Source of the DNA: Ichthyophonus hoferi
Lineage: Eukaryota; Opisthokonta; Ichthyosporea; Ichthyophonida; Ichthyophonidae
Assembly: GCA_002751075.1 (NCBI GenBank)
Contig: NAOQ01000162.1
Span: forward strand, 74,980-131,996
Direction: 5' to 3'
Length of the DNA stretch: 57,017 nt
The notes beneath the pieces are model-generated. The model had not been told where the DNA came from. It did no database searches and was given only the letters and a program-made list of their open reading frames with translations. Positions 24,641 to 34,963 of the stretch are shown here, piece after piece. Position numbers and translations under genes: made by a program. Position 1 is the stretch's first letter. Each line of letters opens with the position of its first letter.

Positions 24641-24904
24641 TAGTGTCACCAGAAATAACTTCAGGTTATCTATTGGACCCACGAATCTTTAACAACACAT
24701 TTGGTGAATATGCAACAGTTTTTCTGCTAACACTGGCTTTTACTACGCCATTTCCTAAGTCTGGGATAAAATTTACATAGCAATGTTGAGGTTAGTATTT
24801 GGAGACCTTTACCTACTTGGGGGATTGGTCAAAGCATGCAAATGTTTGTCATCTTTGACCCAGAATTTATTCATAAGGGGGTTTATAAGATCATAGTTGC
24901 CAGT

Positions 24905-25190
24905 GTTCGTCCATTTAACAATAATAACTGCCAAGAATAAGTCGTGACAGGTTGTTCCCTTTGACTTATATCCATTTAGAAATGAGGGAATACGAAATTG
25001 AGAGTTATCTTAATGTGTATATTTACGTACACGGAGTAAGGATAGGTTAAGACATATTGTTATTATTAAACTGGTCAGCAAAAGTTAAGTACTAGGTCCA
25101 TGAGTTTTATAAAGCTAGGATAAATATTGTTGTTACTGGTTGATGGCCCGATGAAATTCTCAAGAAATCTAGTAGGCTGATTCGTTCCAT
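24905..25190 (+). repeat. Family B, copy 3: right arm of a large inverted repeat
   Basis: Pairs with 24,350-24,640 across a spacer of about 265 bp (24,641-24,904) that has no coding content. It is in direct orientation relative to copy 1 at 19.1 kb. Confidence 0.75.
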
Positions 25191-25344
25191 ATTCAAGATA
25201 TGGTTTAATGGACTGAGTAATGAACAAATAAAACTCTTAAGTTTCTGTGATTCATCTAGATTTAGGTTGATGAAAAACATGAATACTGGCTTCCCAATTA
25301 AAGTTCTAGTTTTCTTATACTGTCTTTCCTTTTCTGGAACATGA

Positions 25345-25451
25345 GTAATTGACTACAATGATTCCTTAATTAAATAATTATTAGTATTAGAATATAAAGT
25401 ATATTCTATTTATTTATTATATACTGTTCATTCATATTAAGTATTATACAG

Positions 25452-25493
<42 letters not shown>

Positions 25494-25982
25494 AATATAT
25501 ATATTATCTNNNNNNNNNNNNNNNNNNNNNNNNNNNNNNNNNNNNNNNNNNNNNNNNNNNNNNNNNNNNNNNNNNNNNNNNNNNNNNNNNNNNNNNNNNN
25601 NNNNNNNNNNNNNNNNNNNNNNNNNNNNNNNNNNNNNNNNNNNNNNNNNNNNNNNNNNNNNNNNNNNNNNNNNNNNNNNNNNNNNNNNNNNNNNNNNNNN
25701 NNNNNNNNNNNNNNNNNNNNNNNNNNNNNNNNNNNNNNNNNNNNNNNNNNNNNNNNNNNNNNNNNNNNNNNNNNNNNNNNNNNNNNNNNNNNNNNNNNNN
25801 NNNNNNNNNNNNNNNNNNNNNNNNNNNNNNNNNNNNNNNNNNNNNNNNNNNNNNNNNNNNNNNNNNNNNNNNNNNNNNNNNNNNNNNNNNNNNNNNNNNN
25901 NNNNNNNNNNNNNNNNNNNNNNNNNNNNNNTTACTTACTATTTATTTATTATTACTATTATCTTATATATTAATTATTATAN

Positions 25983-26026
<44 letters not shown>

Positions 26027-26310
26027 AATATATAAATTATCTATCAAACCTAGATAGTAAAGGATCGGAATGAGAATACTTCCTGTATACCATATTATGT
26101 TAAATGTTACGTTTGGTCCAAATTCAGTCTCATCGCATCACATGTATTTAGAAGGGTATAATTAACCACTTTATCGTTGGGAAGGGACTTCTGGTTTTTC
26201 ACACACTATAGTCCGCCAACTGACGTATGTCATTAGCAGGGTAACGGTGTAGGATAAAAATAGGACATGTTTACCTTATATTTTATCGTTTCTATACTAT
26301 TACTTAATAA
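25345..26310 (-). repeat. Family A, copy 2, interrupted by an AT microsatellite and the N gap
   Basis: The left part (25,345-25,460) matches 27,385-27,490 and the right part (26,040-26,310) matches 27,500-27,795. Shared blocks are AGTATATTCTATTTATT, ATTAAGTATTRT and, right of the gap, CATCRCATYACATGT, CACACTATAGTCYGCC and GGACATGTTTACCT-like sequence. The gap lies between the halves inside long (AT)n runs. Confidence 0.7.
25510..25930. other. Assembly gap (421 N)
   Basis: A run of N flanked on both sides by (AT)n followed by GTTAATATATA(T/A)ATTATCT, at 25,491 and 26,024. A single N also stands at 25,982. The microsatellite probably broke the assembly, and the near-identical flanks suggest that the two sides may overlap. 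Confidence 0.98.
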
Positions 26311-27384
26311 TATCATTAGATCTTGGGAGGTTAGGTATCACTCTCTTTTTCTTTTTAAAGATAATGCATATCCAGGGAGAAAAACTCATCTGGAGCATTA
26401 CAAACTGTTCTTGTTATGGGATTATTATTATGACTTCACATTGTAGATTCTGTCTCCAGCCGTATGCCTAAAAACTATTACTATAGTTACACTACATTTT
26501 CATTATCTTACAAGTTTAGATACTCCGATGATCTGTGCTAGAAGTATCCGATTGGGTATATTAGTACTCAAGAGGTTGGTACATAACGCCAATGTATATA
26601 TATATATATTCAAATTTACGGAAATATGTATTATACCTATTTTTGTCACATTGAGTATATATACTTTTAATCCTTAATTCAACAAAACATAACTAGTTTT
26701 TCAAACATTTGTAGATTTCTTAGGAGAGTTGGTAACTCACCTAGTTGGAGGTAACCGTTATAATTCATGTTTTGTGTTTGAAGGGAGACAAGTAATTTCT
26801 CTACAATGAATTATCAAGTAGATTCAAATTAGTAGTCATCTTAGCTTGCAGATAATTGGCATGCAGTAAATTGAATAAACTGTATTTTTATTTTTACATA
26901 TGTTTTTGATATTGAGTTGGCCCAGTTGCAGACCACAACCTGGTATTGAAAAGAAAATGCATTGTTTAGTATAAATTTATACAAATGGAATGCACCTTTT
27001 AAACAGTATGTAACCACCTACAAGCAACTCTTGTAACTTGACATTTTTCCACCCATCTATTTGCTGCAACATACATTGTCACAGCACAATGTGGTTTTTT
27101 TATACTCAATATGATTAAAAAAAAATACTATTTTATTGTTATTTTATAGATAGTTTGCTTTTTCAAATTTTCAGGAGCATTTTTCACGATCTATAATATA
27201 TTTTATGCACTGAATTCAACCAATTCCTTTATTATATTTTTATGAAATATTCTAAATCTATGTTAGGCAAAATAGAAAAACCTTATTGTAATCATGTGAC
27301 CATTTCCACCACAAATCCAAATTAAAACCATCAACTTCTGATATCTCATAATGATTATTCGTATTTTTTGGAGTATTTGTAATG

Positions 27385-27795
27385 CCTTTCAACAATTCCT
27401 TATTTAATTAGTTATTTGCATTAGTATACAAAATATATTCTATTTATTATCGGGCATTAATCAATATTAAGTATTGTTTAGCTAGTGCGTGTGATAATAT
27501 ATATAATTTTTCCATGAAACCTCCATAGCAATTATTTAGATTGAGATTGATTGCTATACACCATATTATATTTGGTATACAGTTTGATGCAAATTAGCAT
27601 CACTGCATTACATGTGTTTATAATGATATAAATTAACTGCTGCGTGGTTTAGACGGTGCTTTCAGGTTTTTTTACACTATAATCTGCCGCCCGACATAGG
27701 CCATAATCAGGATAGTGATTTAAGATAAAGACAGGGCATGTTAACCTGATATTTAACCGTTTCAACAGAAATTTCCATTGAAAGAGGACACAAAT
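27385..27795 (-). repeat. Interspersed repeat family A, copy 3
   Basis: The most complete uninterrupted copy, about 410 bp. It aligns end to end with copies 1 and 2 (AATATATTCTATTTATTAT, TATTAAGTATTG, CACCATATTATATTTGG, ATTACATGTGTTTA, CCATAATCAGGATAGTG, TTAACCTGATATTTAACCG). No ORF. Confidence 0.75.
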
Positions 27796-28282
27796 TAATA
27801 GGGCTCTAATGGCGAAAACCTCGTACTAGGTTCAAACTGCATGAAAAACATTTAAATCCGGGCCTGTTAAACTACAATGGAAGGGTTGGGATTGGTTCTA
27901 CCCAGTAGAAGTAAGCCGTGGTAAATGAACAGTGCATTATAATGATACAATAGTAATCGAACAAGAAACACCCTAGGTACAATGCATGAGTTACTATTAA
28001 TTAAACCTAGAACAGTAATAATTGTATTTTTGTTGACTATTGTAAAATATATTTCCAAATATATTTTAATGCACGAAAGTAAATTATTATTATCCCAATA
28101 TTCGCAGCATAAAGAAAGTTAAGTCAATTATTTCGCTTCTAATCTACTCCAGTTAATCATATGCAAAACCATTATCTGTTTTTTATTATTATTTAAATTG
28201 GATCTAATACTAAATAATTAAATCCTAACCTATATGTATACTAACTTATCCTGCACAGAAGTCTATCTTATCCTATACACAG

Positions 28283-28412
28283 TTTTGATCACTATTTTTG
28301 AACAAGAATCGTAATCACGAGGGATCATGTTATTCACTACCATCCCCAATTACATCATGTGATTTCATGCTTCCCAAGGTCTCTTTGATTCCAGACTGTC
28401 AAGAGTTTCTGA
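28283..28412 (+). repeat. Repeat F, copy 1
   Basis: Aligns with 31,990-32,120 in direct orientation. Shared blocks are TAATCACGAGGGATCATG/CAATCACAAGCGATCACATG and CATGCTTCCCAAGGT/CATATTTCCCAAGGT. It lies just before the LTR at 28.47 kb. The other copy lies just before the copia gag fossil at 32.15 kb. Confidence 0.5.
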
Positions 28413-28466
28413 ATCCATAACTTACTCGGTACCCTAGCATCGTATACATTATAACAATTACATATT

Positions 28467-28790
28467 GTTAAAAGATCGCTAACCTCTGGTGAATAAGTAG
28501 GTTCGATCTGGGACCGAATAATAAGTAGAACATATGAACACTATTACATCAACCTAAATAAGGTGTCGTAAGCCAATGGTATTTAAGTACTGTAGCAAGA
28601 TCAGACAATTCTAGTGGGTCTCTTTGACCTATCCTGAGTTGGATTAGCTAATATGAATATTTATAATTGGCTTTATTTTAGTAATTGAACTTAGTATCTT
28701 GGTGTTAACTAGAAAGAGTAGCACTAGCGATAAAGTGAAGTGCAAAAGAGAAGAAAACTCATAAGTCTATTCCCCCCACTCACTGATACG
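28467..28790 (+). mobile_element. Solo-like copia LTR (family C, second copy)
   Basis: About 320 bp matching the LTR at 4,930-5,253 in reverse orientation, beginning TGTTAAAAGATCGCTAA and ending near CCCCCACTCA. No polyprotein sequence adjoins it, so it is probably a solo LTR or an old truncated end. Divergence from the 5-kb copy is substantial. Confidence 0.6.
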
Positions 28791-29074
28791 CGGTTACGGC
28801 AAATACGACGTTCTCATATCAGTTAGGGATATTAGATATCATATGTTATATATAAAGCTCTGTTATATAGAGTTTAAACGCTTGGCCTCTCAATCATTAC
28901 AGGTTTAAATGAAAACTAGTTGTGTCTGTATTAATTGTGGTTATAGGCACAGTACCGATTAGAGACAATGAAATGCCCAAACAAAAAATTATCAATATTC
29001 ACCTAATCAAAAGCAACCTATATTATTGCTTCCATAATATTTCATCATTAGGCAATTGATTATGTCTCAGGCAT

Positions 29075-29398
29075 CTATGAAGGAACATGAACAAATACTC
29101 GGATATATTCATCTTGAGTGAGTCTTATTCCAATCGGAATCACTAATGAAGGCAAAGCTTCTTTCTCTACGGATTCTTCTGAGTCCCAGAGAATAAATAC
29201 ACATCCAAATTTCAAGGAAGTTATGTCATCAAACTCAAAACTACAGAAACCAATCCAGAGACAGGAGATCCACTCTATCTGAGAAAAGGACTTGAGTTTT
29301 GAATATACCTCATGGGCCCAAAGTAGAAAGTTAATTTCAAATTGCAATATATACCAACTTATACTATATACAGGATCTGTATAATGATTGTACTCCAT
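29075..29398 (-). CDS. Hypothetical small ORF, 107 aa
   Basis: A single open frame starting MEYNHYTDPVYSISW and ending RVFVHVPS. The composition is balanced rather than low-complexity, with many aromatics (WAHEVY, QIEWISCLWIGFCSF) and an acidic patch (DSEESVEKEA), which is unlike random AT-rich ORFs nearby. A stop lies just upstream of the ATG. A pyrimidine-rich stretch ending TTACAG sits about 40 nt upstream of the ATG, suggesting a possible 5' UTR intron. No family recognised; it may not be a gene. Confidence 0.3.
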   Translation of the reverse strand: MEYNHYTDPVYSISWYILQFEINFLLWAHEVYSKLKSFSQIEWISCLWIGFCSFEFDDITSLKFGCVFILWDSEESVEKEALPSLVIPIGIRLTQDEYIRVFVHVPS

Positions 29399-29521
29399 AG
29401 TTATAGTTATCTAATTAAAGTTTAAGTGAACTGTAATGATAAGGGATTGAAAAAAAGTGTTATAGTGGTAGAACTGATGTTTTATAATAATATTATATTT
29501 TACAAAAAAATATATATATGC

Positions 29522-30286
29522 TTAGGGTAAGATAGTCTGAGCTGTTACAGTTTTATTATAGCATTGGTATTTGTTATAAGTATCCTCGTCTATTGTAAAC
29601 TCGTTTTCCAAATTTGTTTCTGATACTAACTCTTTGTCAGTGGAGGATGATTCTCCTAAGCTAGATGTTGACGTTGACGTTTCGGAAGAAGGTGGAGGAG
29701 GGTCGCGGATTGTAATTGTTTTCCTGCTTGGGTCAGCCTGATATATTGAAGTCCTGCTTGTCTCACTTGAATCGGTATATAAAATTACGCTCGCTTTTTT
29801 ATGTACTCTCCCGGACCAAATAATGGCTTTAGGAGTTAAAGGAAGAGTGCGTTTAGAATTTATAGTAATTTGGGTTCGTAACCCGGTAGTAATCTGTGAT
29901 TGACGATCGAGTCTTCGGTTCGTGTACTTCAATTTGGTTTTGTGTAGAGGTATCCTCGACTGGGCTAGCAGTAGAAATACTAGTTAGTGCTGATCTGCTT
30001 TCAATAGAAGGTAATGTAATAGCAAGCACATATGCGATTCTATTTCTAATTGGTTATTGCGGTTGTATTCAATTATGAGTGCAGGAGGTATTCCTGCCTT
30101 AATGCGCTTGAGTGCGATAATGCTTATAGCACAGTGTGTATAATTGGTGAGAGGTACTATATTGACATGTATATAATGTGTATTATTAGATTTGTAAGTG
30201 ACTAAAAAATTCTCAGTGATATTGGTAGGAGAAATATTCTCAGAACACTGGTGCTTATTCTCAAGTGCTGGTACTGATCTAGACAT
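29522..30286 (-). other. Two adjacent unexplained open frames, possible gene remnant
   Basis: Minus-strand frames of 100 aa (29,984-30,286, starting MSRSVPALENKHQ) and 136 aa (29,522-29,932) have non-repetitive, coding-like composition. The second contains a Ser/Thr/Pro/Glu-rich linker (DPPPPSSETSTSTSS) followed by an acidic tail. They could be exons of one gene whose splice sites I could not place, or the worn remnant of a gene or element. No domain recognised. Confidence 0.3.
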
Positions 30287-30299
30287 TACAATAAAGACA

Positions 30300-32149
30300 C
30301 GATGATTATAGAATACAGAACAAGTATTTTTTAATCATTAAGATAAAGTATATATATGAGATACAAAACTTTGTTTTATAATGCTTGAAACGTCATTACA
30401 TGTGTTTACTATTAGTTTGTTTTCGTTCCTTTTATCCTTTCCGCAACATATGTTTATCGCGGATGGCAATCAGTTCGGTTCATCAATGTCAACAGCACCG
30501 ATGGTGAAAATACAGTTCACAGATGTCAGAGGCCATTAGAGTTATCTGATCTTGTCTAAATGATCTAATGCTACTGTGTCCTGATTTGATTGGCTCTATA
30601 GCTAGTTATCTCATTTATTTCTAGTGCTCACATTCTATGTATTGACCTTTGTGCTATCAACGAATAATAGATAAATCATTTTATGTTCTGATTGTCACCA
30701 GAACCTCAGCCAATCTACATGTTCATCCGGAGTTGAACGATCTTGCAACAGAACTCTCTCCGATTATATACCAAAAGCAAAAACAATAACCAATACTCAA
30801 ACTAAGATATAAAAGATTTATTCAATATTTTCAGGTCCTTGATAATGGACTGAGTTGGCGTTACATAGTTTCCGCCGATCTACTGACCTTTCAGTATACT
30901 TAATATGGTCTTGCTTATGCCAAAATACTTGGGCGGGGATATATTGTACTTACGTAGTTCCCCATATTACGTTTATCTAAAAATATAGTATTGCAGTAAG
31001 CCGAAAATTGATAACCCATGGCCGAGCCTCGATCCAATCGATATACTAGTCTAATTATACCGAGATAAAATTTAACGAATAAAATATCTATTTAGAAGTA
31101 TTGCACCGTTAATTTTATAATGAGCCGCAACTCCAAGTAGTTAAAGCTGAGTCAAATTAACCAATCTAATATTGCAGTGTGAGGTTAGTTTTCAGTCTTT
31201 CACACAAGTAATAAATAAAAATAAGCAAATTTAATTATTACCTTAGTATGGCAAAAGTTTTGGAAATAAAACTAGTATCTGTTATACTAAGTTCTATCTG
31301 GTGGTTATTGCCAGGGAGGGAGCAGGCTAAAACTCTAGTTAGCTGCCCCCAGATCTCGCGATTAGCATAAGTTGTTCAATGAATTGAATGAATTATCGAC
31401 CTTGTAGCACCAAGCTCTGACTCAATAAGAAACATCGATTGCTCACAAAGAGTGCCTGCCAAATTTGACTAGGAAGGAGCGTCTTTTCTTTCTATTAATA
31501 AGCAGGTATAATAGCAATAGACAAAAAAGGAATAAACTGTAAAGGTGTAGTAGATGCTTTGGTTCCAACAATTGGTCTTGAAGGATATAATTGTATGGTT
31601 GGAGCCATTTTAAGTAAGAGAATAAAGATCAACCAGCGATTAAACACCAATCTTTGTGCTTAATCAATGCAATAATTGATTTTAACTACATCAAAGGCAA
31701 CTACGTATTTTTATTGCTTGGCAATTCTAGCTTTACACAGCTGGGCTGGTATCAAACAGGGATATCATGCTTACAATAAGTGGTCGATTTATTATTAATA
31801 TAAATCAAAAAATAAATGAGTCATATCTTGATAAAGATAAATGCACGTCACTTACAAGATTTCAAGGGGAAGGATGTATTTTTATGTTTCAATAATGGCT
31901 TTTACAGTTACCAACCATGACTACTCAGACGACAGTAGAAACATTTGGCCAATAATTACTGCATGTTTAATGTTTAATTCGTAGGTGTTACAATCAGAAA
32001 TTTTGATTGGAAATTGCAATCACAAGCGATCACATGAACCACCAAGATTTCTGATTAAATCGTATGTTCTCATATTTCCCAAGGTTCCAATCATTCAAGG
32101 AGTGAAGAACGTTTAGCTTGTTACCATCTAAGCCAGTTAGTAGGTACAT
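30300..32149. other. Gene-free AT-rich interval
   Basis: No open frame with coding character. The right end (31,990-32,120) is repeat F copy 2. A weak family E-like piece (AAATAAAACTAGTATCTGTTAT on plus) is at about 31,264. Confidence 0.5.
31990..32120 (+). repeat. Repeat F, copy 2
   Basis: Direct counterpart of 28,283-28,412. Its place immediately 5' of the gag fossil suggests it is leader or LTR-edge sequence of that copia lineage. Confidence 0.45.
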
Positions 32150-33860
32150 TAGAATGGGAATATGTTACTTTGGAAGACGTGAATCTTCATAAATTTGTCT
32201 ATGACAAAATGAAAAAACTGGCCAAAGTATTTGTGGTAACCTTCAGTAACATCATTGTGGAATGGAGTACTGATTTCTGCAAGATCAAGATGGAATGAGG
32301 TAAGTTGCCCTCTAAGTTTCTGGAGCGCTACAAAGCAGCTACCACTAAACTGCAAGAAAAGATACACCAAATGCATGACATTTCCATCTCAGCCAACGCT
32401 CTCCAGTTCCTGTACGTCATACCCAGGTATGACAGTGTAATGACATGGTTGGAGGCCCAAAACGGTTTGTACCCTCAATGACAGACAATCATGATGGCTG
32501 TTGAGCCCTATGAGCACAGAGAAGGTTTCCAGCTCAAAGATGAAGATGAGCTCGTCAACGGAAAGGTGATAATCATAGAACTAAACAGAACCTATAACAG
32601 CAAAAATAACAACAGGAGGCCTAACGGTAATGACAACTGTAAGCAAGAACAAAAGTCACAATGTCACTACCATCCGGGTGCTCTCCACCGTAAAACCATG
32701 GATTGTACCCTACACAAAGGCAGTCCTAACTACAGAAAGACCTTCAAGCAGCTACACAACCGGAAATCACATCCACAGGCCAACTCTGGAATAACCAATC
32801 TCCACGGTCAACCTATCAAAGATCTCATTATTTTATTTGCATATACATATCCGGTCACTATGCGGTCACTATGGCCAAAGGGTTTCTACACAGAAGCTTC
32901 ATGCTAAACTCTGGTGCCAGCATGCACATTTGCTCGACACTGACAATCTTTGCAGAGAACACCCTTGTGAATATTCTAATTACCATGGCTGATATTAACA
33001 AGACCGCGACAACACTGATAGAGGTTGTAAAACAAAGGTCACATCTAACCAACTGGATCATCTCCCTGCACCCAGTCCTCTATATGGAGTCAGCCCCTAT
33101 GAATCTATTTTCCATCCCTGCCATATGCAGGCAAGATATCATCACCACATTCTCAGCCGATCTAGCAATGGTTGCACCTGACGGCCACATCATTTTTATT
33201 GGCCAACCCTACAAGAACGATCTCTACCTTCTCAATGCCGATATTGTCCTTCTTTACCTTCCTTCCTGTAGCCCAATCCTAGTAGCAAAATGAAACATCA
33301 CTGCTAAGGCTACATGCCTCGCCATATGGGTAACCAATGACACTGCCTATACTCCATCAGCTGCAAGTGTTGTAACACGTGCAATGTGGCATGATTGCTT
33401 CATGCATCCATCAGACATGTCTTCGGCAGGCTCTTCTGCACTTCAAGAAACTAATGCCATCACAGAGAGCTTGCCATACGACAATTGTGCTATCTTCAAG
33501 ATTACCAGAGTGCAATTCCTATTCAGAACCGTATGCTCATCCTGACCAGTAGAGCAAATCTACAGTGACGTCATCAACATACTGCGGAAATCCGTGGACA
33601 ATTTCTGTTGGATTGTGACGTTTACCGACGATTTATGCACTATTCAACTACATTTTGCATGAACCAGAAGAGCAATGTTTTTAAATGTTTCTGTACTGTT
33701 CAAAGCAGCAGTAGAATTCTTACATGTGTCCCTCAAAATTGCCCACCTATGTTCTGATCAAGGCTGCGAATATCTTGACAGAGAATTTCAAAAGTACCTT
33801 CGTGAGAGGGGGCATTACTCATTTAACTACCTTGCCGTATGCTCCCTCTAGCAACAGTAT
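32150..33860 (+). mobile_element. Broken Ty1/copia-like element (gag, protease, part of integrase)
   Basis: The best-preserved retroelement fossil in the window, plus strand, family order gag-protease-integrase as in copia. The gag part (about 32,150-32,800) includes a Cys/His knuckle-like patch (QCHYHPGALHRKTMDC). The protease/pre-integrase part (about 32,900-33,290) includes MLNSGASMHICS, which resembles the aspartic protease DSGAS(T)xH motif, and NLFSIPAICRQD. The integrase N-terminus and part of its catalytic core follow to about 33,860, with a CSDQGCEYL-type segment. Reverse transcriptase, RNase H and a 3' LTR are absent, because repeat G begins where integrase stops. There are many breaks and it is clearly inactive. 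The same family as 3,470-4,640. Confidence 0.8.
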
Positions 33861-33861
33861 C

Positions 33862-34205
33862 AACTATGGCTTTGACTAATAAATTAATCTCGCTATTATC
33901 ATTCAAATTACAAGAGGTTGATTCTAGGCCTAACAGCTCTTGTAATAAATTAATATTGGAATCAGTCACACCATGAGTCTATAAGGTGTGGGCAATTAAT
34001 CAGAAGAGTGCTGATGAGGAAATAATTCACAAGAAATATCTGAATAAAATAAGGACACTTAATTCCTTCAAAACCATTCTAATTAATTGCTAGATTAATT
34101 ATCTTTCACTTACACTAACCAATGGATTCAGCAACTTTAGCATTGATCCAAAATAAACGCCGCTATCTTTAACATCCTGTCTAGTTAATTACATCTTAAT
34201 ACTAT
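33862..34205 (+). repeat. Interspersed repeat family G, copy 1
   Basis: About 340 bp, strongly similar to the reverse complement of 53,885-54,292. Shared blocks are GACTAATAAATYAATCTCG/CATTATCATTCAAAT, GAGGTTGATTCYAGRCCTAAC, GAATCAGTCAC, AATTAATCAG, AATTAATTGCTAGATTA and ACTTACACWAACCAAT. The copy begins exactly where the copia fossil ends. Confidence 0.8.
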
Positions 34206-34963
34206 TTTGATGAGAATTCTATAAATCTATGTCATATTTAGTAGGTACAAAGAAGGTTATTCGGTAGTTAATTACATAATAATCTCCAGGTGGTAGTTAA
34301 TTGCCTCTTACTTTCTTTTTTGACATTATAAATTTAATAATATGTTGGAAAAAACTCATATATTAACTTATAAATGAAGAGTAAAGAAATAGGAGGAGTA
34401 GGTACGAGAGGGTTACGCATGTTACAATAAAAATCGCCAGTAAGAGTCATTTTCTTACCCTTATTAGACAGACATAATAATACAAGTTTCACATTGATAT
34501 GCATACACACACTAGGAAGAATAGTAGTCATACTGGCTGCTATACTGCTATACTGATAGTAGCAATCAATTTTTTATTCAAAACTAACAAATTTATAAAT
34601 TAAAACATATACAATAGATATATCTTCACAGCCATTTATTATGAAAGAGATGATCTTCCTAGTTTTGTTTTTTTAAAACCCATGGGAACAGCCCCTGCTT
34701 TATAACGCAAGTCATTTTTATTGGTTATAATTCTCGCAATTTACTGATCCATAAATCTTACTAAATTACCATTATGCAGGGAACATATTTCTCATCCTCC
34801 GTTGTAATCTTTTTTTCCATCTTCTTACAAAATGAATTCTTAATAGAATCAACAGTAACAAGAGTGGGAGTAAAGTCAAACAAAAAGCGAATACAAGTAT
34901 CCTGAACAATGCTTTATCACTGTCTTTATCCCCTCCCCTTTCACTCCCACTACCGTCCAACCT
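34206..34963. other. Downstream region of the HYOU1-type gene
   Basis: No gene. It presumably contains the 3' UTR and polyadenylation site of the minus-strand chaperone gene (AATAAA-like TTTATT motifs on plus near 34,572 and 34,638). Confidence 0.5.

Noticed and set aside
25489-26028. 179-aa frame.
   Set aside because: It runs through the N gap and has no sequence content.
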